In this document: positions 24,784 to 32,874 of the stretch, in pieces
How positions within the stretch are numbered: position 1 is the first letter of the stretch
Layout of the letters: every line of letters begins with the position of its first letter
Source of the DNA: Thalassovita sp.
GTDB lineage: Bacteria; Pseudomonadota; Alphaproteobacteria; Rhodobacterales; Rhodobacteraceae
Direction: 5' to 3'
NCBI RefSeq assembly: GCF_963691685.1
Contig: NZ_OY829290.1
Coordinates: forward strand, 1,488,001 to 1,552,000
DNA length: 64,000 nucleotides
Position numbers and translations under genes: made by a program
Notes under the pieces: model-generated
Database searches by the model: none
The model's input: the letters and a program-made list of their open reading frames with translations, nothing else
Told to the model about the DNA's origin: nothing

Positions 24784-26094
24784 ATGCCGCAGGGGCAGCT
24801 TACCGGGACAAGGATCCGCGAAAGGCGGATCATGCAGGGAATGCGACAGGCCGAATTGGCGCAAAAAGCCGGTATTTCGGCCTCATATCTCAATCTGATC
24901 GAACATAACAGACGCAGAATCGGCGGAAAACTCCTCCTGTCGCTGGCCGAAGTGCTGGGGGTGGAGCCTTCGATCCTGTCCGAAGGCGCCGAAGCGGCGA
25001 TGCTGGCCACGCTTGGGGAGGCGCGTGCCGCCGATCCCAGTGCCGCCCCGGTTGAAGAAACGCCCGAGGCTTTTGCCGGTCGTTATCCGGGCTGGGCCGA
25101 GCTGTTGACCCGCCGCCACCGCAGGGTGCTGGAGCTGGAACGGACAGTGGAAACCCTGACTGATCGTCTGACCCATGACCCCTATCTTGCCGCCGCCCTG
25201 CATGAGGTGATTTCCACCGTGACGGCGATCCGCTCGACCGCGGGTATTCTGGCGGACACCCCGGAACTGGAACCGGAATGGCGGGACAGGTTCCACCGAA
25301 ACGTCAATGAAGATGCCGCGCGGCTTGCTGAAAGTGCGCAGGCGCTGGTCTCTTATCTGGATGAGGGCGCCGAGGAACAGGGCGGTCTTGCCTCACCTCA
25401 GGAGGAGTTGGAGGCCTTCCTGAAGGATGCGAATTATCACTTCGCCCAGTTGGAAAATGGCAAACGCAGTGAGGTTGAGACCATGCTGCAAGGCGCCGAT
25501 GTTCTGCAATCTGTCGCCGGGCGTGGTTTCGCGCGCAGCTATCTGGAACGCTACATTGAAGACGGCCGTGACATGCCGCTGGATCAGGTGCTTGCCTGTG
25601 TGCACGAGTATGGTCCTGACCCGTCGTCTGTGGCGCAGATGTTTGGCGTCAGCCTGTCGCGTGCGATGCGGCGGATGGCTGAACTGCCCAAAGAAGACGG
25701 CATTCCTGAGATCGGATTGGTCAGCTGCGATGCCTCGGGCACGCTGATTTTCCGCAAAGCCATCGAAGGTTTCGCCTTGCCAAGGTTTGGCGCTGCCTGT
25801 CCGAAATGGCCGCTGTTTCAGGCGCTCTCACGCCCCATGGTGCCAATCCGGCAGGTGGTGGAACAGGATCCGCGCGGCGACGCGGCCTTTGTGGCTTATG
25901 CAATTTCTGAACCGGCAACGCCGCCCAAGTTTGGCGAAGATCCGTTGTTTCACGCCCATATGCTGATCGTTTCACGGGCCCCCGGCGCACGGCGGGAGGA
26001 GCGTACGGCGCCACTTGGGGTGAGCTGCCGGATCTGCCCATTGCAGGACTGCGCCGGCCGGCGTGAGCCATCAATCCTGACGGATGGGTTTTGA
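24784..26094 (+). CDS. ScfR/RamB-like HTH regulator with a HisKA-like segment
   Basis: A 436-residue regulator. Residues 1-70 form an XRE HTH (RERRIMQGMRQAELAQKAGISASYLNLIEHNRRR). The C-terminal third is of DUF2083 type (GLVSCDASGTLIFRKAIEGFALPRFGAACPKWPLF) and ends with a cysteine cluster C415, C418, C423 (SCRICPLQDC), as in short-chain-fatty-acyl regulators such as RamB and ScfR. I see no HExxH motif of the IrrE-like domain common in that family. Instead residues 132-194 resemble a histidine-kinase dimerisation/phosphoacceptor domain with H140-E141, aligning without gaps to the kinase encoded downstream. It is divergent from the transporter-acs unit and co-directional with the response regulator 68 bases later. 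Confidence 0.85.
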   Translation: MPQGQLTGTRIRERRIMQGMRQAELAQKAGISASYLNLIEHNRRRIGGKLLLSLAEVLGVEPSILSEGAEAAMLATLGEARAADPSAAPVEETPEAFAGRYPGWAELLTRRHRRVLELERTVETLTDRLTHDPYLAAALHEVISTVTAIRSTAGILADTPELEPEWRDRFHRNVNEDAARLAESAQALVSYLDEGAEEQGGLASPQEELEAFLKDANYHFAQLENGKRSEVETMLQGADVLQSVAGRGFARSYLERYIEDGRDMPLDQVLACVHEYGPDPSSVAQMFGVSLSRAMRRMAELPKEDGIPEIGLVSCDASGTLIFRKAIEGFALPRFGAACPKWPLFQALSRPMVPIRQVVEQDPRGDAAFVAYAISEPATPPKFGEDPLFHAHMLIVSRAPGARREERTAPLGVSCRICPLQDCAGRREPSILTDGF

Positions 26095-26162
26095 CTTGTC
26101 CCCTGAATGTGGCAATAACAGTCAGGGAAATTTGAAATTGAGTGCTCAAGGGGGGGCGATAC

Positions 26163-26531
26163 ATGGGCAAACATGTCCTTGTCATCGAAGATGAGCCAAA
26201 CATCATCGAGGCGATTTCGTTCATATTATCGCGTGACGGCTGGACCGTTGCGACCCATTCAAACGGCCACGATGCTGTGGATGTGGTGCGCGACAAGAGC
26301 CCCGATTTGGTGATTCTGGATGTCATGCTGCCGGGCAAGTCCGGTTATGACATCCTGACGGAACTGCGCGAAGGCGAAGCAACACGGGATCTGCCGGTGT
26401 TGATGCTGACCGCGCGCGGCCAGAGCAAAGACCGCGATCTGGCCGAGCGGATCGGGGCCAGTCGGTTCATGACCAAGCCCTTCTCAAACGCCGAAGTTCT
26501 GGAGGCCCTGCGCGAACTGGTGCCGCAATGA
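26163..26531 (+). CDS. Single-domain (receiver-only) response regulator
   Basis: A 122-residue CheY-like receiver with D53 as phosphoacceptor (LVILDVMLPGKSG), acidic pair D10/E11, T83 and K105 (MTKPFS). No output domain follows; the stop overlaps the next gene by ATGA. AAGGGGGGGG six bases before the ATG is a strong ribosome-binding site. Its partners are probably the kinase two genes downstream and possibly the HisKA-like segment of the regulator just upstream. CrbR, the usual partner of CrbS, has a LuxR output domain that is missing here. Confidence 0.93.
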   Translation: MGKHVLVIEDEPNIIEAISFILSRDGWTVATHSNGHDAVDVVRDKSPDLVILDVMLPGKSGYDILTELREGEATRDLPVLMLTARGQSKDRDLAERIGASRFMTKPFSNAEVLEALRELVPQ

Positions 26532-26806
26532 GCCGCAAGCAATCGCCCCTGTTTCTGGAACGGCGCAGCTACCGCTTGCGGCGTTTGATGGATGGGGCGC
26601 GGTTGATGCCGTTTCTGGGCGCTGCGCTGTGGGCGATCCCGCTGCTGTGGACCCGCGAAGGCGGCGCGCCCGTCTCAACCTCACGGGCGATGCTCTATAT
26701 CTTCTCGGTCTGGTTTGTGCTGGCCTGCCTAGCGGCGGTGTTGTCCATCTGGCTGGATGGCAAAGCCGAAAGTGAGCGATCAAACCCGCAGGAGGGCCCG
26801 CGCTGA
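26528..26806 (+). CDS. Small two-helix membrane protein in the kinase operon
   Basis: A 92-residue protein with a basic N-terminus (MSRKQSPLFLERRSYRLRRLMDG) and two hydrophobic helices (LMPFLGAALWAIPLLW and AMLYIFSVWFVLACLAAVLSIWL). I do not recognise a family. It overlaps the response regulator by 4 bases and the kinase by 1 base, so it is co-translated with both and may be an accessory subunit of the transporter-domain kinase; solute:sodium symporters such as ActP often have a small two-helix partner (YjcH, DUF485). Confidence 0.75.
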   Translation: MSRKQSPLFLERRSYRLRRLMDGARLMPFLGAALWAIPLLWTREGGAPVSTSRAMLYIFSVWFVLACLAAVLSIWLDGKAESERSNPQEGPR

Positions 26807-29490
26807 TGGGGACATTGAATATCCTCATCGCCGTGTGCCTTGGCTATGTGGCACTGTTGTTTCTGGTGGCCTTCATGGCCGAACGGGCAGCACTCAGGGG
26901 GCGGGCGAAATGGCTGCGCTCACCTTTTGTTTACACATTGTCGCTGTCGATCTACTGCACCGCCTGGACGTTTTATGGCGCCGTTGGCTTTGCTGCGCGC
27001 TCCGGGTTGGAGTTTCTGACCATCTACATCGGGCCGACGCTGGTGATGATTGGCTGGTGGTGGGGCCTGCGCAAGCTGGTGCGGATCGGGCGCACCCAGC
27101 GGATCACCTCAATCGCGGACCTCATTTCCTCCCGTTATGGCAAGTCGCCCTTGCTGGCGGTCTTTGTGACCCTGATCGCGGTGATCGGGACCACGCCATA
27201 TATTGCGCTGCAACTTCAGTCAGTTACGCTGTCCTTCGCCAGCTTTTCGGCCAATGCAGCGGAGACGGGACAACTGGGCGATCATGATGCCACAGCCCTG
27301 TGGATCGCCGCCGGGCTGGCCCTGTTTACCGTGTTGTTCGGCACCCGAAATCTGGATGCCAACGAACGCCACCACGGGGTGGTCATGGCCATCGCGCTGG
27401 AGGCAGTGGTCAAGCTGTTTGCACTGGTCGCGGTGGGGATCTTTGTGGTCTGGGGCATTGGCGGCGGGCTGTCGGCAACGCTGGACCGGATCGATGCCTC
27501 GGCCATTGGTACCTGGCAGGTGCCGGATGGGCGCTGGGCGGCGCTGACGTTGCTGTCGGCGGCGGCTTTCCTCACCCTGCCACGGATGTTTCAGGTGCTG
27601 GTGGTGGAAAATGAGGACGAAAACCACCTGCGCACGGCCAGCTGGGCCTTCCCTGCCTATCTGATGCTGATGAGCCTTTTTGTGGTGCCCATTGCGGTGG
27701 TCGGTCTGGACCTTATGCCGGAGGGTGCAAACCCCGATCAGTTTGTCCTGACGCTGCCGCTGAGCCAGGGGCAGGAGGGGCTGGCGATGCTTTCGTTCCT
27801 GGGTGGGTTTTCCTCGGCCACGTCGATGGTGATCGTGGCGGCGATTGCGCTGTCGACGATGGTGTCGAACCATATCGTGATGCCGATCTGGCTGCGCCTG
27901 GCCGAAGGTGGCGCGATGATTTCCGGCGATGTCCGCCATGTGGTCCTGCTGGCGCGTCGCCTTTCAATCGCCGGGGTGCTGGCACTTGGCTATCTGTATT
28001 ACCGGTTCTCCGGTGGTGGGGAGGCGCTGGCGGCCATCGGCCTGATTTCATTCGCTGGGGTGGCGCAGTTCCTGCCGGCGCTGATGGGCGGGATTTTCTG
28101 GCGCGGGGCCAACCGTGTTGGGGCCTTGGCTGGGCTGGCCGTGGGCTTTGTCATCTGGGCCTTCACCCTGTTCCTGCCCAGCTTTGGTCCGGGTGTTTTC
28201 CTGCCAGAAACCGTGTTTGAGGCAGGGTTGTTTGGCAATTCCTGGCTGCGCCCTGAGGCGCTGTTTGGGATCACCGGGCTGGATCCGCTGGTGCATTCGG
28301 TGATGTGGTCGATGACCCTGAACACCGCTGTCTTCATCCTCTTCTCTCTGCTGACCTTCCCGCAGCCGCTGGAACGCTTGCAGGGGGCGCAGTTTGTGAA
28401 TGTGTTTCAGCATACCGGCAACCCGCAGGGCTGGTCCGGCGGCGTGGCCCAGGCCGAAGATCTGATGGTCATGGCGCAGCGGATCCTTGGCCCGGCAGAG
28501 GCGCAATCGCTGTTCCAGCGCGCTGCGACGGCGCAGGGGCTTGCGGGCTATCTGCCTGATCCGACACCAGAATTTCTGCAAATGTTGGAACGCGAGATGT
28601 CGGGCTCCGTTGGTGCGGCAACGGCGCATGCGATGGTCTCTCAGATCATGGGGCGGGCCACCGTTTCGGTTGAGGATCTGCTGGCGGTGGCCGATGAAAC
28701 CGCCCAGATGATGGAACATCAAAGTCAGCTGGAGGCGAAATCGGCCGAGCTGACCCGCACCGCCAGACAGCTGCGGGCGGCCAATGACAAGCTGACCCAG
28801 CTGTCGGTGCAGAAAGATGCCTTCCTCAGCCAGATCAGTCATGAGCTGCGCACGCCAATGACCTCCATCCGGTCGTTTTCGGAAATCCTGCGCGATGCCG
28901 AGGAATTGGGGCAGGAGCAGCTTACCAAATACGCCAATATCATCCATCAGGAGGCGATCCGCCTGACCCGTCTGCTGGACGATCTGCTGGATCTGTCGGT
29001 GCTGGAAAACGGTCAGGTGAACCTCAACATCCAGCGCGGATCATTGACCGCATTGCTGGATCACGCGACGGCCTCAACCGGGGTCAGCGGGGCGGGGCTG
29101 CGCATTCATCGGCGCGGTCTGGATCTGGATGTGGAGATGGAAACCGATCTGGACCGGCTGTCACAGGTCTTCATCAACCTGATCGCCAACGCCAAGAAAT
29201 ACTGCGATGCCCCCAGGCCCGAACTGACCATTCGCGTGGCGCAGCGGGACAACTATCTGGTGGTGGATTTCACTGACAATGGATCTGGCGTGCCGCGCGA
29301 CAAGCAGGATCTGATCTTTGAGAAATTCGCCCGTGTCAGCGATCAGAAAGCGGGCGGCGCGGGGCTGGGGCTGGCGATTTGCCGTGAGATCATGTCGCGC
29401 CTTGGCGGTGCGATCACCTATCTGCCGGGGCAGGGCGGTGCCTCATTTCGGGTGACCCTGCCGATGCGGATGCGTCAGGCGGCAGAATGA
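26806..29490 (+). CDS. CrbS-like hybrid sodium:solute-symporter-domain sensor histidine kinase
   Basis: An 894-residue sensor kinase. Residues 1 to about 520 form a multi-helix sodium:solute symporter domain (PutP/ActP family; FSSATSMVIVAAIALSTMVSNH). A STAC-like linker (DLLAVADETAQMMEHQSQLEAKSAELTR) and coiled coil lead to HisKA with H679 (SHELRTPMTSIRSF) and an HATPase domain (N-box NLIANAKKY; DNGSGVP; GAGLGLAI). This layout is that of CrbS and CbrA. CrbS controls acetyl-CoA synthetase in Vibrio and Pseudomonas; acs lies 7.6 kb away here. There is no PAS domain or C-terminal receiver. Whether it transports or only senses is unknown. Confidence 0.92.
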   Translation: MGTLNILIAVCLGYVALLFLVAFMAERAALRGRAKWLRSPFVYTLSLSIYCTAWTFYGAVGFAARSGLEFLTIYIGPTLVMIGWWWGLRKLVRIGRTQRITSIADLISSRYGKSPLLAVFVTLIAVIGTTPYIALQLQSVTLSFASFSANAAETGQLGDHDATALWIAAGLALFTVLFGTRNLDANERHHGVVMAIALEAVVKLFALVAVGIFVVWGIGGGLSATLDRIDASAIGTWQVPDGRWAALTLLSAAAFLTLPRMFQVLVVENEDENHLRTASWAFPAYLMLMSLFVVPIAVVGLDLMPEGANPDQFVLTLPLSQGQEGLAMLSFLGGFSSATSMVIVAAIALSTMVSNHIVMPIWLRLAEGGAMISGDVRHVVLLARRLSIAGVLALGYLYYRFSGGGEALAAIGLISFAGVAQFLPALMGGIFWRGANRVGALAGLAVGFVIWAFTLFLPSFGPGVFLPETVFEAGLFGNSWLRPEALFGITGLDPLVHSVMWSMTLNTAVFILFSLLTFPQPLERLQGAQFVNVFQHTGNPQGWSGGVAQAEDLMVMAQRILGPAEAQSLFQRAATAQGLAGYLPDPTPEFLQMLEREMSGSVGAATAHAMVSQIMGRATVSVEDLLAVADETAQMMEHQSQLEAKSAELTRTARQLRAANDKLTQLSVQKDAFLSQISHELRTPMTSIRSFSEILRDAEELGQEQLTKYANIIHQEAIRLTRLLDDLLDLSVLENGQVNLNIQRGSLTALLDHATASTGVSGAGLRIHRRGLDLDVEMETDLDRLSQVFINLIANAKKYCDAPRPELTIRVAQRDNYLVVDFTDNGSGVPRDKQDLIFEKFARVSDQKAGGAGLGLAICREIMSRLGGAITYLPGQGGASFRVTLPMRMRQAAE

Positions 29491-29535
29491 TAGGTGCCGC
29501 TTAGTGTAGATACTGGATTGCGAGGGCGTATGCCC

Positions 29536-29665
29536 GAGCAGCGCCCGACCCTCCCCACGGGAGGGCGCTTTTGCGGTGGTGTGACGGGCAGATGCGCTGC
29601 GCTTTGTTGCAACGTTGCGCGTAGGAGTGGGGTCTTTTGCGCCCACCCAGGGTCGGGCGCTGCTC
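29536..29665. repeat. 130-bp palindromic intergenic element, copy 1
   Basis: Perfect 17-bp terminal inverted repeats (29536-29552 and 29649-29665) enclose 96 bases. Just inside the left arm is a small hairpin, CCCTCCC with GGGAGGG, followed by GCGC and TTTT. The interior ends with GCGCCCACCC. A diverged copy with the same plan lies at 41267-41403. The element lies between the kinase gene and the convergent sulfur-transferase gene, and its hairpin may serve as the kinase terminator. No ORF of note is inside. Confidence 0.75.
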
Positions 29666-29689
29666 TCAGCTCTGGGCCCAAAAAGGGCA

Positions 29690-29731
29690 TAAAAAAGATG
29701 CCGGACAAGGAGACTTGCCCGGCATCTTTTA
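29690..29731. terminator. Bidirectional terminator between convergent genes
   Basis: AAAAGATGCCGG (29693-29704) pairs with CCGGCATCTTTT (29719-29730). It has an A-rich flank on the left and T-rich on the right, so it works in both directions. It lies just after the minus-strand TIGR01244 gene stop. Confidence 0.85.
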
Positions 29732-29749
29732 ATTTGTGTTACCCGTGGA

Positions 29750-30163
29750 TCAGCCTTCCAGATGGGGCCGCAGCTGTTCCAGCATGTAACCGGCCTGCGC
29801 GGCGGTTCCGAGGATCTCATCGGCGGAGGCTTTGCCGGCCTGGCTGAGCGCCCAGATCACGGTGCAGCGGGTGCCTGAGGCGCAATAGGCCAGCACAGGG
29901 CCCTCTGCTGCATCCACCATCTCAAACTGTTTCACCACGTTGTCGGGTGTCATCGTCTGATGGGTCAGCTCCAACACTTCAAACGGCATGCCTGCGGCTT
30001 CGGCGGCGGCGGCCATTGCATCGGCCTGATGGCTGGGCGGGTTTTCAACGTCTGGGCGGTTGCAGATCACCTTGGTGAAGCCTGCCGCCTTGATGGCGGC
30101 AAAATCTTCGGGGTTGATCTGCGGCGAGACGGAGTAGCGGGGTGTGATCTGACGAATATCCAT
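29750..30163 (-). CDS. TIGR01244 family sulfur transferase / Blh N-domain-like phosphatase-fold protein
   Basis: A 137-residue DUF442/TIGR01244 protein (MDIRQITPRYSVSPQINPEDFAAIKAAGFTKVICNRPDVE), a tyrosine-phosphatase-like fold. The active-site loop is C94-A-S-G-T-R99. In the Blh protein of BigR-regulated operons this domain is fused to the persulfide dioxygenase domain; here it is a separate gene. It probably handles sulfane sulfur as a rhodanese-like partner. It lies 10 bases downstream of the YeeE/YedE genes and after the dioxygenase-like gene, on the same strand, forming one sulfur module. Confidence 0.88.
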   Translation of the reverse strand: MDIRQITPRYSVSPQINPEDFAAIKAAGFTKVICNRPDVENPPSHQADAMAAAAEAAGMPFEVLELTHQTMTPDNVVKQFEMVDAAEGPVLAYCASGTRCTVIWALSQAGKASADEILGTAAQAGYMLEQLRPHLEG

Positions 30164-30173
30164 GCGCCAAGCC

Positions 30174-30605
30174 TTATTCCGCGGGAACCGCCCTGTCCAG
30201 TGTCACCCGCACGCCGGGTGCCACCGCCATGCCGGCGATCATCGCCGCGACAAAGACCCAATGGCCAACACCGCCATAAGACAGTGAGGCAATCGAGGGT
30301 CCGGGGCACAGCCCGGCCAGACCCCAACCTGCACCAAACAGGATCGATCCCAGCACCAGATTGCGGCCCAGACGAGGGGCGGCTGGGGCGGGAAACTCAC
30401 CACCGGCCAAGGGTTTGCGCCCGGGCACCAGCAGCCAGGCAATTGCCATCGGGAGGATCGCGCCACCCATCACAAAGGCCAGCGTAGGATCCCAGTTGCC
30501 GAAGATATCCAGCCAACCCTGCACCTTGGAAGTGTCGGTCATGCCGGACAGAAACAGGCCGGTGCCAAACAGGCCGCCTGCGATAAAGGCATAGATCAGT
30601 CGCAT
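30174..30605 (-). CDS. YeeE/YedE half-permease (second of pair)
   Basis: A 143-residue membrane protein with about four helices and the YeeE/YedE (DUF395) cysteine motif GLAGLCPGPSIASL. These proteins belong to the sulfur-transport family that includes the thiosulfate transporter TsuA; two half-size proteins (PmpA/PmpB type) act together in BigR operons. The ATG at 30605 overlaps the stop of the upstream partner (ATGA). The longer frame on the same strand lies inside that partner and is rejected. Confidence 0.87.
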   Translation of the reverse strand: MRLIYAFIAGGLFGTGLFLSGMTDTSKVQGWLDIFGNWDPTLAFVMGGAILPMAIAWLLVPGRKPLAGGEFPAPAAPRLGRNLVLGSILFGAGWGLAGLCPGPSIASLSYGGVGHWVFVAAMIAGMAVAPGVRVTLDRAVPAE

Positions 30606-31042
30606 CAGATCACCCCCAGAATGTGGCGGAACAGGATGACGGTCAGCCCGCCTGCCATGATGTAGAAAACAGTGGCCACCATGCCGCGCAGCGACAGGCG
30701 TGAGATGCCGCAAACCCCGTGGCCTGAGGTGCAGCCATTGGCCAGACGTGTGCCGATACCAACCAGTAGACCCGCTGCGATGATCACGATCCAATTGTCG
30801 GTGATATGGGTGTCAACCGGCCCGGTCAGCGGCATGATCAGGATCGGCAGTGCAAAGACGCCGGTCAGAAACACAACACGTTCGGCCCAGGTGGACCAGC
30901 CCGAGCGGTCAACCAGACCACCGATGATGCCGCTGGCGCCCATGATGCGCCCGTTGGCCAGAAGGTAGACGGCGCCACCAAGGCCGATCAGCAGACCGCC
31001 GATCAGACCCCAGAGCCAATCTGAGGGAATAGCACTCAACAT
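30605..31042 (-). CDS. YeeE/YedE half-permease (first of pair)
   Basis: A 145-residue membrane protein with the motif NGCTSGHGVCGISRLSLRG, the cysteine-bearing sulfur-transport signature of the YeeE/YedE family, and four or so hydrophobic helices. The start at 31042 (MLSAIPSDWLWGL) has GGAAAGGAAA upstream and is preferred over 31069. It is translationally coupled to the second half-permease. Probable role: moving sulfide, thiosulfate or persulfide sulfur across the inner membrane for the adjacent oxidising enzymes. Confidence 0.87.
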   Translation of the reverse strand: MLSAIPSDWLWGLIGGLLIGLGGAVYLLANGRIMGASGIIGGLVDRSGWSTWAERVVFLTGVFALPILIMPLTGPVDTHITDNWIVIIAAGLLVGIGTRLANGCTSGHGVCGISRLSLRGMVATVFYIMAGGLTVILFRHILGVI

Positions 31043-31143
31043 CGCGTTTCCTTTCCTGGATGTTGTCATAGGTCACCTGTCCTGCGCCGCAGTTCGCATG
31101 CGGGCGCAGGCAGGAAGAGTTTAGGTAAGTGAGGCCGCCCGGA

Positions 31144-32007
31144 TCAGAGCTTGTTGACCGGCACCTTGAGGAACACGTCACCCTGTTCATCCGGCTCGGG
31201 CATCTGGCCCGCGCGCATGTTCACCTGAAGGGAGGGGATGATCAGCTTCGGCATCGCCAGTTGCGCATCCCGCTCATCGCGCATTTTGACAAAGTCGTCC
31301 TGCGCGGTGCCATCACCGATGTGCACGTTTTTGGCTTTCTGTTCGCCGACCGTGGTTTCCCAGGCATAATCTTCGCGACCAGGCGCTTTGTAGTCGTGGC
31401 CAACAAAAATGCGGGTTTCATCCGGCAGGGTCAGGATCTTCTGGATCGATTGGAACAGCACCTCGGAGGAGCCACCGGGGAAGTCACAACGCGCGGTGCC
31501 AAAGTCAGGCATGAACAGTGTGTCGCCAACAAAGGCCGCATCGCCCACCACATAGGTCAGGCAGGCCGGGGTGTGGCCGGGCGTGTGCAGGACGTCCAGA
31601 CGCATCTGACCGATATGGATGCTATCCCCTTCAACGAAAAGCTTATCAAACTGGCTGCCATCGCGCTGGAACTCGGTGCCTTCGTTGAACACTTTGCCAA
31701 AAGTGTCCTGTACGATTTTGATCTGGTCGCCGATGCCGATTTTGCCGCCAAGTTTCTCTTGCAGGTAGGGGGCTGCGCTCAGGTGATCGGCGTGGACATG
31801 GGTTTCCAGCAGCCACTGAACCTCCAGCCCTTCTTTTTGGACATAGGCGATGATCTCATCTGCCGATGCGGTGTCGGTGCGGCCGGAGGAATAGTCAAAA
31901 TCCAAAACGGAATCGATGATCGCCGCGGCTTTGCCCGCTGGGTCCTGCACCACATAGGAAATGGTGTTGGTGGCGTTGTCGAAAAAGGCGGTTACGAGCG
32001 GGGTCAT
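31144..32007 (-). CDS. Persulfide-dioxygenase-like MBL-fold hydrolase
   Basis: A 287-residue metallo-beta-lactamase-fold protein of the ETHE1/Blh group. The metal ligands H70, H72, D74 and H75 (ETHVHADHLSA) and the later TPGHTPACLTYVV, FVGDTLFMPDFGTARCDFPGG and VGHDY are present. The single-iron persulfide dioxygenases oxidise glutathione persulfide to sulfite. The start at 32007 has AGAGGATACCCC upstream. It is the first gene of the module with the YeeE/YedE pair and TIGR01244 protein. No quinone reductase (SQR) or ArsR repressor is seen next to it. Confidence 0.88.
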   Translation of the reverse strand: MTPLVTAFFDNATNTISYVVQDPAGKAAAIIDSVLDFDYSSGRTDTASADEIIAYVQKEGLEVQWLLETHVHADHLSAAPYLQEKLGGKIGIGDQIKIVQDTFGKVFNEGTEFQRDGSQFDKLFVEGDSIHIGQMRLDVLHTPGHTPACLTYVVGDAAFVGDTLFMPDFGTARCDFPGGSSEVLFQSIQKILTLPDETRIFVGHDYKAPGREDYAWETTVGEQKAKNVHIGDGTAQDDFVKMRDERDAQLAMPKLIIPSLQVNMRAGQMPEPDEQGDVFLKVPVNKL

Positions 32008-32044
32008 TGGGGTATCCTCTGAATTTGTGCAAAACATATAACAA

Positions 32045-32054
32045 TATTCGAATA
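32045..32054. promoter_or_regulatory. TATTCGAATA palindrome upstream of the persulfide module
   Basis: A perfect 10-bp palindrome, in an AT-rich context (ACAATATTCGAATACG), lies 38 bases before the dioxygenase-like start, next to possible minus-strand -10 sequences (TTATAT). BigR-type ArsR repressors bind AT-rich palindromes before such operons, so it is a candidate operator. No regulator gene is in the window. Confidence 0.4.
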
Positions 32055-32159
32055 CGTTTCAACCCCCATATTTGGCTTCTGTTCAGGGTTGATATGCATC
32101 AAGGCGCTAGACCCTGAAATTATGTCAAACTTTCCATGTTTCGTTAAGGAGGGAACGCC

Positions 32160-32486
32160 ATGATTGCGTTGGATATCCGTCGTGGACAGTTGCTGGACCG
32201 CCTGCAGGAGCTTGACGGTCGCCTGCATGGGATTGAGGCCGAGTTGGACAGCCCGCACTCCAAAGATTGGGAAGACGCCGCGGTCGAACGCGAGGGTGAT
32301 GAGGTGCTGGAAGGGCTGGGCCAGGCCGGTCAGGAGGAGATCCGCCGTATCCGCGCCGCGCTACAGCGCATGCGCGAGGGCGAATATGGCTACTGCGTGC
32401 AATGCGGCACCGAAGTGGCGGAGGACCGATTGAACCTGCTGCCGGCCACCCCGTTTTGCGCGCCCTGTGCGGCGAAACACGGCTGA
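32160..32486 (+). CDS. TraR/DksA family zinc-finger protein
   Basis: A 108-residue DksA-like protein: an N-terminal helical coiled coil (RRGQLLDRLQELDGRLHGIEAEL ... QEEIRRIRAALQRM) and a C-terminal C4 zinc finger (GYCVQCGTEVAEDRLNLLPATPFCAPCAAKHG). DksA-type proteins enter the RNA polymerase secondary channel; the short coiled coil here resembles YocK-like or TraR-like relatives rather than full DksA. TAAGGAGGG precedes the ATG. It lies divergent from the persulfide module. Confidence 0.88.
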   Translation: MIALDIRRGQLLDRLQELDGRLHGIEAELDSPHSKDWEDAAVEREGDEVLEGLGQAGQEEIRRIRAALQRMREGEYGYCVQCGTEVAEDRLNLLPATPFCAPCAAKHG

Positions 32487-32525
32487 CATTTTCTCAAGTG
32501 GGGCGCATCTCAAGGGAGGGACGCA

Positions 32526-32750
32526 ATGAAACATAAGATCACACAGCTATTGGCCGAGATCGAACAGCAGATCCAGCAGGTCCCGCCTGAGGATCTGCAA
32601 GGTGTTGTTTTGGATATCACAGAGGACCTGCGGGGGCTGGTGACCCGGTTGGAGGCTGCGGTGGGCAATGCCACAGCTGGCACGGCCAAATCAGTACCCG
32701 CCGCGGATGAGGATCCTCTGGAAGGCTACTTTGACAACATGCCCGTCTGA
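32526..32750 (+). CDS. Small hypothetical protein
   Basis: A 74-residue soluble protein, largely helical (MKHKITQLLAEIEQQIQQVPPEDLQGVVLDITEDLRGLVTRLEAAV) with a disordered tail ending DNMPV. I do not recognise it. AAGGGAGGGACGCA precedes the start, and it follows the DksA-like gene by 39 bases on the same strand, so it is probably co-transcribed. Confidence 0.65.
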   Translation: MKHKITQLLAEIEQQIQQVPPEDLQGVVLDITEDLRGLVTRLEAAVGNATAGTAKSVPAADEDPLEGYFDNMPV

Positions 32751-32874
32751 CTGTCGGCTGGGCATCGCCTATGGCAAGCGTGACGCAACCTCAAGGCGGG
32801 GCTTGCTTTTCCCCTGCCACCCTTGGCACAGTAAATCATCCAAGGGGCGTGAATTGGCCACGCAAGGAGGCAAG

